This document shows, in pieces, positions 46,011 to 56,400 of a stretch of DNA of 64,000 nucleotides. How positions within the stretch are numbered: position 1 is the stretch's first letter; the number at the start of each line of letters is the position of its first letter. The stretch covers positions 1 through 64,000 of the forward strand of contig JBMNOU010000002.1 of the NCBI GenBank assembly GCA_050943215.1, written 5' to 3'. The position numbers and the translations under genes are program-made. The stretch comes from JBMNOU01 sp050943215. GTDB lineage: Bacteria > Bacillota > Clostridia > Christensenellales > SZUA-584. Below the pieces are notes generated by a model. The model searched no databases, was not told the DNA's origin, and worked only from the letters and a program-made list of their open reading frames with translations.

Positions 46011-47000
46011 ATGGGCTTGATGGACGATATCAAACAAAAGGCACGCGCCGCAAAAAAAAGGGTGGTGCTGCCTGAAGGCACTGAAGAGAGAACAATCAAG
46101 GCAGCAGAAATTATCTCAAAAGAGGGGATTGCAGATGTTATACTAATCGGCAACCAAGATGAGATCAAAGAAAAGGCCAGGGGCCTAGATTATAAGAGAG
46201 TTACAATCATTGACTCTACACAATCGGATAAACTAGAAGATTACGCAACAGCATTTTATGAACTGCGCAAGCACAAAGGGATAACGCAGGAAGATGCAAA
46301 AAAAACGGTAACAGACCCGCTATTCTACGCATGTATGATGATAAAGAAGGGCGACGCGGACGGCATGGTAGCCGGCGCGATCAACACAACGGCAAACACA
46401 CTTCGACCCGCATTGCAGATTATTAAAACTTCACCAGGCATTCCAGTTGTATCTAGCTGTTTCATCATGGTACTAAAAACAAAAGATTTTGGACATAACG
46501 GCATCCTTTTATTCGGGGATTGTGCGATTAACCCAGATCCAGACGAAAATCAGCTTGCGGCTATTGCAGTTTCGACTGCAAAGACAGGCGTTCAGCTGAC
46601 AGGCTTGTCTCCAAAAGTTGCGATGCTTTCATTTTCCACAAAGGGCAGTGCAAAGCATGAGCTCGTTGATAAAGTCGTCAAAGCGACCCAAATGGCCAGG
46701 CAGCTTAACCCGGGGCTGATAGTAGACGGGGAGCTGCAGGCGGATGCGGCATTGGTTGAAAAAGTCAGTCAGCTTAAATCTCCAGGAAGTTCCATTGCAG
46801 GAAAAGCGAATGTATTAATATTTCCGGATCTGCAGTCAGGGAATATCGGATATAAGCTTGTCCAAAGGCTTGCGGGCGCGGAAGCGATCGGGCCGATATG
46901 CCAGGGGCTTGCTGCACCGGTCAATGATCTGTCACGGGGTTGCAGCGTAGAAGATATCGTGTCTGTTGTTGCTATTACAGCAGTACAGGCGCAAAATTAG
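46011..47000 (+). CDS. pta: Phosphate acetyltransferase
   Basis: The 329-residue enzyme interconverts acetyl-CoA and acetyl phosphate. It is the short, single-domain form without a regulatory N-terminus: VVLPEGTEERTIKAAEII, GDADGMVAGAINTTANTLRP, MLSFSTKGSAKHE, LIVDGELQADAALVE and NVLIFPDLQSGNIGYKLVQR. It is followed after 9 bases by ackA. AAGGGAGAAAAG precedes the ATG. Confidence 0.95.
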   Translation: MGLMDDIKQKARAAKKRVVLPEGTEERTIKAAEIISKEGIADVILIGNQDEIKEKARGLDYKRVTIIDSTQSDKLEDYATAFYELRKHKGITQEDAKKTVTDPLFYACMMIKKGDADGMVAGAINTTANTLRPALQIIKTSPGIPVVSSCFIMVLKTKDFGHNGILLFGDCAINPDPDENQLAAIAVSTAKTGVQLTGLSPKVAMLSFSTKGSAKHELVDKVVKATQMARQLNPGLIVDGELQADAALVEKVSQLKSPGSSIAGKANVLIFPDLQSGNIGYKLVQRLAGAEAIGPICQGLAAPVNDLSRGCSVEDIVSVVAITAVQAQN

Positions 47001-47009
47001 GAGGGACCA

Positions 47010-48203
47010 ATGAATATACTTGTGATTAATGCTGGCAGTTCTTCTTTAAAATACCAGCTGATAGAAATTAACAATAATAAGGTTATCGCCAAAGGCCTTG
47101 TCGAGCGCATCGGCATCGAAGGATCAATATTGACGCATAAACCGGAAACCAAAGATAATGTCATCATAAAGCAGCCCATGCCTGATCATAAAATCGCAAT
47201 ACAGCTGGTGCTTCGTGCGCTGACAGACAAAGAGCATGGTGTTGTTTCGAGCATGAGTGAGATCAACGCAGTCGGGCACCGAGTGGTTCATGGGGCTGAG
47301 TTATTCTCGGACAGCGTGGTTATTAACGATGAAGTAATAGCGGCTATCAATGAGTGCTGTGAACTCGCGCCGCTGCATAATCCGGCCAATTTGATGGGGA
47401 TTGAGGCTTGCAGAAGCATTATGCCTGACGTCCCGATGGTTGGCGTGTTTGATACGGCGTTCCATCAGACAATGCCAAAACGCGCATATCTTTATGGCCT
47501 TTCTTACGAAGCATATAGTAAATACCGTATCCGCCGTTATGGTTTTCACGGCACTTCGCATAAATATGTTGCGTCAAGATATGCCGAGCTTGTGGGCAAA
47601 GATATCAAAGATCTCAAGATCGTTACATGCCACCTGGGCAATGGTTCTAGTATAACGGCTGTGGACGGAGGCAAATCTATGGACACCTCAATGGGCTTTA
47701 CGCCGCTTGAGGGCCTTATTATGGGAACGCGTTCGGGAGATATCGATCCGGCAATAGTGCCGTATCTGATGGACAAGATGTCTATGAACCTCGATCAGGC
47801 TATCACATACCTAAATAAAGAATGCGGCGTTTACGGAATATCCGGTGTTTCGAGTGATTTCCGCGATTTGCATGCTGCAGCTCAGGCGGGCAATGAATTT
47901 GCTAGTACAGCGCTGCAAGCATTTTGCTATCGGATACGCAAGTTCATTGGCGCTTACGCTGCGGTAATGGGAGGTATTAACGCAATTGTGTTCACTGCAG
48001 GCATTGGAGAAAATGATCATTTGGTTCGCGACTGGTGTATTGACGGGCTTGGGTTCCTCGGCGCATATATCGATAAAGATGCTAACAATATGAGGGGGAA
48101 AGAGATCCGCATCTCTTCCGCAGAATCAAGCGTTGATATCTGGTGTATCCCGACGAATGAAGAGCTGGCCATTGCCAAAGAAACATATGCGCTTTGCAAA
48201 TAG
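47010..48203 (+). CDS. ackA: Acetate kinase
   Basis: The 397-residue kinase turns acetyl phosphate and ADP into acetate and ATP, the energy-yielding end of fermentation. Signatures: [17 protein letters not shown] at the N-terminus, [10 protein letters not shown] with the catalytic Asp, [20 protein letters not shown], and the ATP site [13 protein letters not shown]. It forms an operon with pta. The T-box promoter lies immediately after its stop, with no clear terminator between. Confidence 0.96.
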   Translation: MNILVINAGSSSLKYQLIEINNNKVIAKGLVERIGIEGSILTHKPETKDNVIIKQPMPDHKIAIQLVLRALTDKEHGVVSSMSEINAVGHRVVHGAELFSDSVVINDEVIAAINECCELAPLHNPANLMGIEACRSIMPDVPMVGVFDTAFHQTMPKRAYLYGLSYEAYSKYRIRRYGFHGTSHKYVASRYAELVGKDIKDLKIVTCHLGNGSSITAVDGGKSMDTSMGFTPLEGLIMGTRSGDIDPAIVPYLMDKMSMNLDQAITYLNKECGVYGISGVSSDFRDLHAAAQAGNEFASTALQAFCYRIRKFIGAYAAVMGGINAIVFTAGIGENDHLVRDWCIDGLGFLGAYIDKDANNMRGKEIRISSAESSVDIWCIPTNEELAIAKETYALCK

Positions 48204-48205
48204 TA

Positions 48206-48234
48206 TAGACAAAAAAATGGGCTGAGAGTATAAT
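48206..48234 (+). promoter_or_regulatory. Promoter of the hisS-aspS T-box transcript
   Basis: TAGACA (48206-48211), exactly 17 bases, and a perfect TATAAT (48229-48234) predict transcription starting near 48241, just before the first T-box helix. Confidence 0.75.
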
Positions 48235-48240
48235 CAGCAC

Positions 48241-48438
48241 AAGAAGAGGACGCCTATCCATAAATTCAAGCCTTTTAAGGGACTTTTCGACGTGACTGCA
48301 ATCGAAAAGAAGGCTGTTTGTATAAGGTAACAGCCTCTTTACAAATAAATCAAGATAGAGTGCCCAAGAGCATTCTTGGGAATCTGGGTGGTACCGCGGG
48401 TTTTTCTCGTCCCTGTCTTGTGACGGGGACGTTTTATT
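48241..48438 (+). ncRNA. T-box riboswitch leader of hisS-aspS
   Basis: The T-box sequence (TGGGTGGTACCGCGG, about 48385-48399) pairs with the tRNA acceptor end. A terminator follows: 48409-48417 with 48422-48430 (one G-U), then GTTTTATTT. Stem III is CCCAAGA/TCTTGGG (48363-48369 with 48374-48380). Upstream, four helices nest into one Stem I: 48244-48249 with 48334-48339, 48253-48257 with 48322-48327 (one bulge), 48269-48274 with 48310-48315, and 48283-48290 with 48302-48309. Its specifier side (48328-48333, TAACAG) would read AAC (Asn) followed by A. An alternative hairpin, 48311-48318 with 48329-48336, competes. There is no Stem II. The T-box and terminator are certain; the specifier is a prediction made by eye. 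Confidence 0.9.
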
Positions 48439-48477
48439 TCCCGGGGTAATAGCCAATATAAATAATCGAGGTGGAAA

Positions 48478-49743
48478 ATGCTGACACAAGCGCCGAAAGG
48501 TACGAAAGATATTTTACCTGCCCAAAGCGGAAAATGGCAATATATCGAGGCGGTCATCAGGGATATTTGCGCTAAATTCGGATACAGCGAGATTAGGACG
48601 CCTGTATTTGAACATACAGAGCTTTATCTAAGGGGCGTCGGCGATACGACGGATATTGTGCAAAAAGAGATGTATACTTTTTTGGACAAGGGACAGCGCA
48701 GCATCACGTTAAAACCTGAGGGTACGGCAGGTGTTGTCAGGAGCTTTATTGAAAACAAGCTCTTTGCCGAAGCGCAGCCTACAAAGATGTATTACCTTTC
48801 AACACCTGTTTTCAGGTACGAACGGCCTCAGGCAGGGCGCCTTAGGGAACATCATCAGTTTGGTATCGAAGTGTTTGGAGCAGCGGGCCCTTCTATTGAT
48901 GCTGAAGTGATCTCGGTTGCGTTATCGCTTTTTGATACACTACATATCAAAGATTTAAAGCTTAACATCAACAGCATTGGCTGCAAGGCATGCCGGCCTC
49001 AGTATAACGCTGCGCTTAGAGACTTTTTACGGCAAAACGCCAGCGATTTATGCAAGACATGCCGTGAAAGGATGGTCGCAAATCCGCTTCGAACGCTGGA
49101 CTGCAAAGAAGAGGGGTGCAATAAAGTTCTTGATGGCGCACCCGTCATGCTAGATTATCTGTGTGAAGGTTGCCATACACATTTTAAAGGTCTAAAAACA
49201 CGGCTTGAAAGCGCTGGGATCGATTATACGGTAAATCCGTTTATCGTTCGCGGCCTCGACTACTACACAAAAACGGTGTTTGAGATCATTTCGACGGGAA
49301 TCGGCGCGCAAGGAACCGTCTGCGGCGGCGGAAGGTATGACGGGCTTGTTGAAGAGATCGGGGGGCCGCCAACGCCTGGTATTGGTTTTGGCCTTGGCAT
49401 AGAGCGACTGCTACTCGTACTAGAATCGCTGGGGATAAATCTTCCGGCAACAGAAAAAACTGATATCTATGTTTGCACTCTTGGAGAAACGGCGAATATT
49501 GAAGGTTTTTGTATTGCCGCAAAGCTTCGGAAGATGGGAATCAAGGCCGATGTTGACCATATGGGCAGAAGCTTAAAAGCACAGCTTAAATATGCGAATA
49601 AAACCGGCGCCTCAAGGGTTATTATAATCGGAGAAGATGAAATAAAAAAAGGTGTCGCCGTGGTTAGGGATATGAAAAACAGCACGGAAAATATTGTTCC
49701 TCTTAAGGAACTGAATGAATTGATAAAGGCAGGTCTACAATGA
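48478..49743 (+). CDS. hisS: Histidyl-tRNA synthetase
   Basis: The 421-residue class II synthetase charges tRNA-His. It shows APKGTKDILPAQSGKWQYIE, motif 2 FRYERPQAGRLREHHQFG, the histidine-A motif RGLDYYTKTVFE, motif 3 region GIGFGLGIERLLL, and the C-terminal anticodon-binding domain. An insertion with four Cys (CKTCRERMVANPLRTLDC, CEGCHTHF) is normal for bacterial HisRS. Its start is 39 bases after the T-box terminator behind GAGGTGG. Its stop overlaps the aspS start (ATGA). Confidence 0.96.
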   Translation: MLTQAPKGTKDILPAQSGKWQYIEAVIRDICAKFGYSEIRTPVFEHTELYLRGVGDTTDIVQKEMYTFLDKGQRSITLKPEGTAGVVRSFIENKLFAEAQPTKMYYLSTPVFRYERPQAGRLREHHQFGIEVFGAAGPSIDAEVISVALSLFDTLHIKDLKLNINSIGCKACRPQYNAALRDFLRQNASDLCKTCRERMVANPLRTLDCKEEGCNKVLDGAPVMLDYLCEGCHTHFKGLKTRLESAGIDYTVNPFIVRGLDYYTKTVFEIISTGIGAQGTVCGGGRYDGLVEEIGGPPTPGIGFGLGIERLLLVLESLGINLPATEKTDIYVCTLGETANIEGFCIAAKLRKMGIKADVDHMGRSLKAQLKYANKTGASRVIIIGEDEIKKGVAVVRDMKNSTENIVPLKELNELIKAGLQ

Positions 49744-51521
49744 GCGAGTTTTTGCAAGGATGGAAGAGGACAGATTATTGCACCCGTTTTTCGGTGGATG
49801 ATATCCGCCGAGACGTTACGTTGATGGGATGGGTACAGACGCGCCGAGATCTGGGCGCATTGATTTTTGTCGATTTGAGAGACAGAACGGGTATCATGCA
49901 GCTGGTTTTTGACGAATCGCTTATGGAAGATGATTTTTCTAAAGCTGAGAGCTTAAGAAGCGAGTTTGTGATTGCGGTAAAAGGTACTATTGTGAGGCGC
50001 GATCCCGAGACGATCAACGAAAAACTGCCCACGGGATTGATTGAGCTTAAAGTAAAGTCACTTAAAATATTAAGCAAAGCACAGACGCCGCCGTTTGAGA
50101 TTACCGATGACACCGCCGTTCGGGAAGAGGTGCGTTTAAAATACAGGTATCTTGACCTACGCAGACCAGTGATGCAAAAAAACATGCTGATGAGAAGCCG
50201 GATCTCTGCAGCAGCGAGAGATTACCTTACAAAAAACGGTTTTATAGATATCGAGACGCCGGTGCTGACAAAGAGCACACCGGAAGGCGCACGGGATTAT
50301 CTGGTTCCTTCAAGAATCCATGAAGGCAGTTTCTATGCGCTGCCGCAGTCTCCGCAGACATTAAAACAGTTATTGATGATATCTGGATTTGACAGATATT
50401 TTCAGATCGTTAAATGTTTCAGAGATGAGGATCTGCGTGCAGATAGACAACCTGAGTTCACGCAAATAGACATTGAAATGTCTTTCGTGGACGTGGATGA
50501 TATTATCGAAGTTAACGAGGGGCTGATTGCGCATATTTTTAAACAAACGATGGGAATCGACATATCGCTGCCACTGAAAAGGCTAACTTATAAAGAGGCT
50601 ATGGACCGGTACGGGTCGGACAAGCCGGATACACGGTTTGGGCTTGAACTTATTAACGTCAGCGATGTTGTGGAAAACACTGGGTTCAAGGTTTTTTCTT
50701 CGGTCGTTAAAAACGGGGGCAGCGTACGAGCAATCAACGTCAAAGGCGGAGTCGATAAATTTGCAAGGAAAGAGATCGATGCGCTTGTGGATTTTGTCAA
50801 AATATTCGGAGCCAAGGGGATGGCATGGATATCGATGAAACAGGATGGCATGCAGTCGCCCATCACAAAGTTCTTTAATGAGGAAGAATTGTTAAAGCTG
50901 CTTCAAAGAACGGAAGCTAAAACGGGGGATATTATTTTCTTTGTGGGAGACAAGGACAAGGTTGTTTATGACGCACTCGGCAACCTGCGTTTAAAACTCG
51001 CTGAAAAGCTCGAATTGATTGACGAGAGCGTTTTTGATTTGTTATGGGTGGTCGATTTCCCTGTGTTTGAATATAGTGAGGAGGAAAAGCGTTATACGGC
51101 CATGCACCATCCTTTTACGTCTCCGAAGGATGAGGATGTCGATAAACTTGAAAGCAATCCGGCCAACGCATACGCAAAGGCATACGATATCGTATTAAAT
51201 GGCAACGAGATCGGCGGCGGAAGCATCCGTATACATAGCTCGCATGTTCAGGAAAAGATGCTAAAGGCACTCGGATTTTCAAAAGAGCAGGCATGGGAAA
51301 ATTTTGGTTTCTTGCTCGAAGCATTAAAATATGGTGCACCTCCGCACGGCGGTATCGCATACGGCCTTGATAGGCTGGCTATGCTACTTCTTAGGCGTTC
51401 GTCGATTAGGGATGTGATTGCGTTTCCAAAGGTACAGAATGCGTCATGCCCAATGACAGGAGCGCCCTCAAAGGTATCGGCAAAACAGCTTGACGAACTG
51501 AGTTTAAAGGTAACGGAGTAA
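49740..51521 (+). CDS. aspS: Aspartyl-tRNA synthetase (bacterial type)
   Basis: The 593-residue class II enzyme has an OB-fold anticodon domain (LMGWVQTRRDLGALIFVDLR), motif 2 FRDEDLRADRQPEFTQID, a bacterial GAD insertion (about residues 290-415), and motif 3 GIAYGLDRLAMLLLRR. Whether it also charges tRNA-Asn (non-discriminating, used with GatCAB) cannot be decided from sequence alone, but it bears on the T-box specifier. It is translationally coupled to hisS. Confidence 0.96.
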   Translation: MSEFLQGWKRTDYCTRFSVDDIRRDVTLMGWVQTRRDLGALIFVDLRDRTGIMQLVFDESLMEDDFSKAESLRSEFVIAVKGTIVRRDPETINEKLPTGLIELKVKSLKILSKAQTPPFEITDDTAVREEVRLKYRYLDLRRPVMQKNMLMRSRISAAARDYLTKNGFIDIETPVLTKSTPEGARDYLVPSRIHEGSFYALPQSPQTLKQLLMISGFDRYFQIVKCFRDEDLRADRQPEFTQIDIEMSFVDVDDIIEVNEGLIAHIFKQTMGIDISLPLKRLTYKEAMDRYGSDKPDTRFGLELINVSDVVENTGFKVFSSVVKNGGSVRAINVKGGVDKFARKEIDALVDFVKIFGAKGMAWISMKQDGMQSPITKFFNEEELLKLLQRTEAKTGDIIFFVGDKDKVVYDALGNLRLKLAEKLELIDESVFDLLWVVDFPVFEYSEEEKRYTAMHHPFTSPKDEDVDKLESNPANAYAKAYDIVLNGNEIGGGSIRIHSSHVQEKMLKALGFSKEQAWENFGFLLEALKYGAPPHGGIAYGLDRLAMLLLRRSSIRDVIAFPKVQNASCPMTGAPSKVSAKQLDELSLKVTE

Positions 51522-52211
51522 TTGAACGATTTCTCGAGGCATGAAAAACTAATTGGTGCTGAGGGTATGGAGAAGCTTTCAGAGGCCCATGTCGCAATAT
51601 TCGGTATAGGCGGCGTTGGCGGATATACGGCGGAAGCGCTCTCGAGGGCAGCGGTGGGGCGCATCACGCTGATAGATAGCGACAATGTGGAGGTAACTAA
51701 TATTAACAGGCAGATCGTCGCGCTGAAAAGCACGGTTGGAGAGCCTAAGGTTTTAGTGATGCAATCGCGCATCAAAGATATTAATCCGCATTGCGCCGTA
51801 ACCACAAAAATGGTTTTTGTCACAGCCGAAAACGCAGGTGAGTTGCTGACGGATATCACTTATGCCATTGATGCGGTCGATAACGTAAGCGCAAAGCTTG
51901 CAATTATAACGGCATGCAGGGAAAAAGATATACCTATCATTTCGGCAATGGGCGCTGGCAACAAGCTGGCAGGAATCTTTCATGTAGCCGATGTTTTTGA
52001 TACAAAGAATGATGCATTGGCCAGAGTAATGCGCAGGGAATTAAGGAAACGTGGCATCGAGAGTCTAAAAGTGGTCTGCAGCGATATGCCGGGAGTACAA
52101 GAGGTAACGGCAAACGAACCGATACCCAGCATATCGTACATGCCGGGACTATGCGGACTAACGATTGCCGGAGAGGTTATCAGAGATATTATCGGGTGGA
52201 AAAATGGTTGA
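51522..52211 (+). CDS. tcdA: tRNA threonylcarbamoyladenosine dehydratase
   Basis: The 229-residue E1/ThiF-like protein adenylates and cyclises t6A37 to ct6A in tRNAs. Its nucleotide site is VAIFGIGGVGGYTAEALSRA, followed by LIDSDNVEVTNINRQIVAL and the C-terminal PSISYMPGLCGLTIAGEVI. The start is TTG, immediately after the aspS stop, and gives the normal NDFSRHEKLIG beginning. GGAG at 51515-51518 is the ribosome site, rather close. Confidence 0.9.
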   Translation: MNDFSRHEKLIGAEGMEKLSEAHVAIFGIGGVGGYTAEALSRAAVGRITLIDSDNVEVTNINRQIVALKSTVGEPKVLVMQSRIKDINPHCAVTTKMVFVTAENAGELLTDITYAIDAVDNVSAKLAIITACREKDIPIISAMGAGNKLAGIFHVADVFDTKNDALARVMRRELRKRGIESLKVVCSDMPGVQEVTANEPIPSISYMPGLCGLTIAGEVIRDIIGWKNG

Positions 52212-52632
52212 ATACGGAGAAGTCGTTGAAATCAAAGGAAATGTGGCAATGGTCAAATTCCGCCGTTCATCGGCATGTGGCCGCTGCGGAGCATGCGGCA
52301 TGCTGTCAAGCCAGAACGAGATTGTCGTACAAGTGCCCAACGATTTGAATGCTCGGGTTGGTGACGATATAGCGGTTAGCATCAAGATGCAAAAGGCGAT
52401 AAAAGCGTCTGTCATCGCTTATGTTTTTCCGCTTATTATGCTGGTTGTAGGCATATTTGTTGGATGGCTGCTGTCTGACGTTTGGAACGTTTTTTCTAAT
52501 ACCGATGTGACAATGGCTTTATGTGCAATTATTTTTGTTTTAGTTTCCTTTTTGCTGTTAAAAATCGCTTCCCCGATATATAATAAGACGGTAAGGAATG
52601 TTTATACGATGGTCAGAAAAAAAGACAGTTAG
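52204..52632 (+). CDS. SoxR-reducing system / RseC-family membrane protein
   Basis: The 142-residue protein has an N-terminal domain with a cysteine cluster (SSACGRCGACGM) after VVEIKGNVAMVKFRRS, and two transmembrane helices (ASVIAYVFPLIMLVVGIFVG, ALCAIIFVLVSFLLL). This is the RseC/MucC fold, linked to redox regulation and Rnf-type electron transport. ATG 52204 overlaps tcdA by 8 bases and is preceded by GGTGG. An earlier in-frame ATG at 52165 lies deep in tcdA and adds unrelated sequence. Confidence 0.85.
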   Translation: MVEYGEVVEIKGNVAMVKFRRSSACGRCGACGMLSSQNEIVVQVPNDLNARVGDDIAVSIKMQKAIKASVIAYVFPLIMLVVGIFVGWLLSDVWNVFSNTDVTMALCAIIFVLVSFLLLKIASPIYNKTVRNVYTMVRKKDS

Positions 52633-52730
52633 CAATATGCGTTATTTGCCAAAATATATGGTGCAGAATGGTAAATAGATGTGGTATTATGAAGTATAAT
52701 TTAAAAAACAAAGGGTAAGGGAGACAAAAG

Positions 52731-53057
52731 ATGACAGAAAAAACAGTAGAGATTACAAACGTCAATTTTGATGAAAAAGTTACAAGTTCTGATCAACCGG
52801 TATTAATTGATTTTTGGGCGGAATGGTGTGCGCCATGCCGTATGCTTTCGCCGGTTATTGAAGAAATTGCACAAATGTATGAAGGGAAAGCCGTAATAGG
52901 CAAAGTCAATATTGATGAACAGACAGAGCTGGCTCAGCAATTTGGCGTTATGAGTATACCGACGCTACTGCTTTTTAAGGACGGAAAGGTTGCTGGAAAA
53001 TCAGTCGGCGTTGTTGGGAAGGATAAAATCTCCAGTATGCTGGACGCAGCGTTATAA
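52731..53057 (+). CDS. trxA: Thioredoxin
   Basis: This 108-residue thioredoxin has the active site WAEWCAPCRMLSPVIEEIA (WCAPC) and the cis-proline region VMSIPTLLLFKDGK. It reduces disulfides in cytoplasmic proteins. A TATAAT at 52695-52700 lies upstream without a good -35. The AAGGGTAAGGGAG stretch before the ATG holds the ribosome site. No thioredoxin reductase gene is adjacent. Confidence 0.95.
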   Translation: MTEKTVEITNVNFDEKVTSSDQPVLIDFWAEWCAPCRMLSPVIEEIAQMYEGKAVIGKVNIDEQTELAQQFGVMSIPTLLLFKDGKVAGKSVGVVGKDKISSMLDAAL

Positions 53058-53075
53058 AAACCTTTCGGTTTTTAT
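53054..53075 (+). terminator. A/T-rich hairpin terminator overlapping the trxA stop
   Basis: ATAAAAACC (53054-53062) pairs with GGTTTTTAT (53067-53075) around TTTC. The 3' arm itself provides the U-tract, as in many Firmicute terminators. Confidence 0.7.
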
Positions 53076-53120
53076 AAGGAAAACTTGATATAATCCAAAA
53101 TTATATATTTCGGGGTTATC

Positions 53121-53381
53121 ATGGAACCATTAAGAGTATCGACCAAATCTCAACCTAAGTCTGTCGCTGGGGCGATTGCGGCGATGATTAACGATTATCA
53201 AAAAGCAGAGGTTTTAGCTGTTGGAGCGGGCGCTGTCAATCAGGCGATTAAAGCGATAGCGATTACCAGAGGTTTTATGGCGCCTCGAGGTATTGATTTG
53301 GTCGTGATACCTGCATTTGCAAATGTTGAGATTGACGGGGTACTCAGAACCTCAATTAAATTGCTTGTCGAAATTCGTTAA
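53121..53381 (+). CDS. spoVS: Stage V sporulation protein S
   Basis: The 86-residue protein (LRVSTKSQPKSVAGAIAAMI, QAIKAIAITRGFMAPRGIDL, IPAFANVEIDGVLRTSIKLL) is a nearly invariant Alba-like family. In Bacillus its loss blocks sporulation at stage V and affects septation. It has an extended -10 (TGA TATAAT, 53086-53094) about 30 bases upstream and its own terminator, so it is expressed alone. Confidence 0.95.
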   Translation: MEPLRVSTKSQPKSVAGAIAAMINDYQKAEVLAVGAGAVNQAIKAIAITRGFMAPRGIDLVVIPAFANVEIDGVLRTSIKLLVEIR

Positions 53382-53393
53382 TTCTTTGTATTT

Positions 53394-53416
53394 TCGGCAA
53401 TTGCCGATTTTTTTTT
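53394..53416 (+). terminator. Terminator after spoVS
   Basis: TCGGC (53394-53398), the loop AATT and GCCGA (53403-53407), followed by eight or nine T residues. The stem is short but the T-run is strong. Confidence 0.8.
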
Positions 53417-53442
53417 GAAATAATGAAAGCGGGTCGTTAATA

Positions 53443-56400
53443 TTGTTTTTAAAATGCATTGAAATGACTGGATTTAAATCTTTTCCGGAAAAAACTGTTA
53501 TGCATATCAATGGGTCTATTACGGGCGTTGTTGGGCCAAACGGCAGCGGAAAAAGTAACGTATCCGATGCCGTCAGGTGGGTACTTGGCGAGCAAAGTGC
53601 AAAAACGCTGAGGGGAAGCGTTATGCAGGATGTAATTTTTGCAGGTACGCAAAAAAGAAGCCCACGTTCCTTTTGCGAGGTATCGTTGATATTCGATAAC
53701 AGTAGCAGCAAAATAAACACGGCTTATTCCGAAATTCAGGTGACGCGTAAGCTTTATAGATCCGGTGAGAGTGAGTATTATTTAAACAATGTCAGATGCC
53801 GTTTAAAAGATATACTTAGTATGTTTAGGGATACCGGTATCGGTAAAGAGGGATATTCGATTATCGGGCAGGGCAAGATTGACGATATACTTAGCGAAAA
53901 ATCCACTGAAAGAAGGCTGATTTTTGAAGAAGCTTCGGGCATTATGAAATATAGGGTACGCAAGGAGGAAGCGGAAAGAAAACTTGAGAGAACGCGGTAT
54001 AACCTGATACGCATTGAGGATATTTTGAATGAACAGCAGCTGCGGATAATTCCGCTGAAAAAACAGGCCGATGATGCGGCAAAGTATCTTGAACTTAGCG
54101 AGAGGCTCAAGCATCTTGAACTCAACCTGTTTTTTTACAATTACGATAAAGGGCAGGAACGCATTGTAAAGCTGCGCCAGTCAAAAGAGGGGCTTGCAGA
54201 GGAACGTGAGCAAAAAGAGCTTTTGCTTAAAGACATAGCAGAGCGGCTTAATAGCGAACAGCAAAGTGCAAAGCAGCTCGAGCAGGCCGGAGACGCACTG
54301 TCGCAAAAATTGAGCGGCAGCATGGCAGAGCTTGAGCATATTGAAGGAGAGATAAGGCTATGCAGCGAGCGCACGGCCAACATGGAAAAAGATTCTGCAA
54401 GAGTTTCTCAGGAGTTGGCCGAAGCGCAGGCGAAGACATCAGCAATTTTGGAAAGCCAAACGAAAAATGCAGATAGATTGAGGCAAATCGAACAAGAAGT
54501 AGAGAAACACCGGCAATTTGCTAAAGAGACAAACGGGCAGCTTATGTCGCTCAGCAGTGTTTTTAAAGACAGAATGCAGATAATCGAAACAGTGCAGAGC
54601 GATAAAGTTGAAACAATACAAAAAATGGCCGATGTAAAAAGCACTATCTTTGCACTCCGTGAAAAAGAACAAAATATATTACAGCTTAAGCAAGAGACAA
54701 TTAAAAGGCTTGAGCAGATCGAAAAACAACAGGAAAAAAACGAGACAGCTCTAGATAGACTTAAAGAAGACTTGGCTTTGTCAGAGAGCCAGGGCACTGA
54801 GCATCTTAATGCATATAATGAAAAAGTGTTTTTGAAGAATCGGATCATACGGCAAATCTCAGAGGAAAGGAACGCACTTGATACGGCGCGCAGGGAATTT
54901 GCGGCATGTACGTCTTCAGTTAAAATCCTTCAGGATATGAAAAATAGCTATGATGGTTATATAGACAGTGTCAAAAAGCTGATGGCTGCCGCAAGGGAAC
55001 ACAGCGATATCGGCAGGCGTATTATTGGACCCTTTGCCAATGTGATCAGCGTACCGCAAAAATACGAAACGGCAATGGAAACTTGTCTTGGTGCTGCGCT
55101 TCAAAACATCGTTGTGGAAGATGAGTATGACGCAAAACATATCATATCATTCCTTCGGAAGAATAATATAGGCAGGGTGACTTTTCTGCCGCTTAAAGCG
55201 CTAACCCCACGGCATCTTTCGGACCAGGAGAGAGATGTTCTGCTTGAGAGAGGCGTTTTGGGAGTGGCAAGCGAGATTATTTCATGTGATAAGACTATAA
55301 AAAAAGCGGCTGATTTTTTGCTGGGCCGCACTGTCGTAGTTGAAAACAGCGATACGGCGATTCGTATCATGCGTGCGTATCAATATTCATTCCGGGCTGT
55401 TACGCTAGGAGGAGATGTGTACCATCCCGGTGGGACGATTACAGGCGGCAGCATCCGTAAAAACAGGGGCGGAATTGTTTCGAGAGATAGAAGAGAAGAG
55501 GAACTCAAACAGCGCCTTGAGCACCTCGGTAACGAGGTATTAGAGAATGAAAAAAAATTGCAGAAAAAATTGTTCGAGCATGATTCATTGATGGCTGAAA
55601 TCGAGGCTGCACGCAAGAATTTGCACGACAATGAGTTAATGATAGCCACCGGTAAAGAGAAACTAGAAGCATTAACTATATCCATCTACGAAATGAAAAA
55701 AGCGGCCGACCAGTTAATACAGGAACGAGAAACATTTGATTCAAATGCAGCTTTTGTCATAAAAGAAATCCGCGAATTAACTGCGCTTAAGCAGGATATT
55801 GAGCAATCTACCGAGTCTAAAAATAATGATTATAAGCAGCTGGAGGAAGAATATAAAGAGAATGCGGCTGCTATCGAAGAAATGAAAAATAAGCTGCATG
55901 ATGCTGAAATCAGCATCGCCGAGTTGCTTAAAGAAAAAACCGCTCTTGTCAGAGACAACGAAAGGCTTAATCGTGAGAAGCAGGACATTGAAAAAGCCGG
56001 GGCTTCAAGGAAAGAGACTCTGCGGTTGAATGAGCAAAGCATTGAAAACCTGTTCATACAAAAAAAAGAGTTTACGTTGCTCCAACAGCAAAGAACGGCT
56101 TTGATGGATGAAATAATAAAACAACAGGAAGACATGCATGCAAAAAGGGATTTGGTCAACAAAATACTCATTGAAAGAAACCAGAGCCTGACGGAGATAC
56201 GGAAAGAGATCAGCGAGCTTACCGAAAAAGCGATGCGTTTAGAATTTAATATAGAAAAAGTAGAAGCCGGGATACAGACCGCCCAAAACAGGCTTTGGGA
56301 TAGTTATCAGCTGACCTACGCAAACGCATTGCCGCACCGGGAAGAGATCGATGTATCATCTGCCCAGACCGAGGTGGACAATATCAAAAACAGGATGCGT

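Noticed and set aside
48311..48336. Perfect 8-base hairpin in the T-box leader read as a separate stem
   Set aside because: It conflicts with the larger nested Stem I. I kept it only as an alternative conformation.
51115..51859. Minus-strand frames opposite aspS and tcdA
   Set aside because: The frames are shadows. The plus strand holds both conserved genes without a gap.
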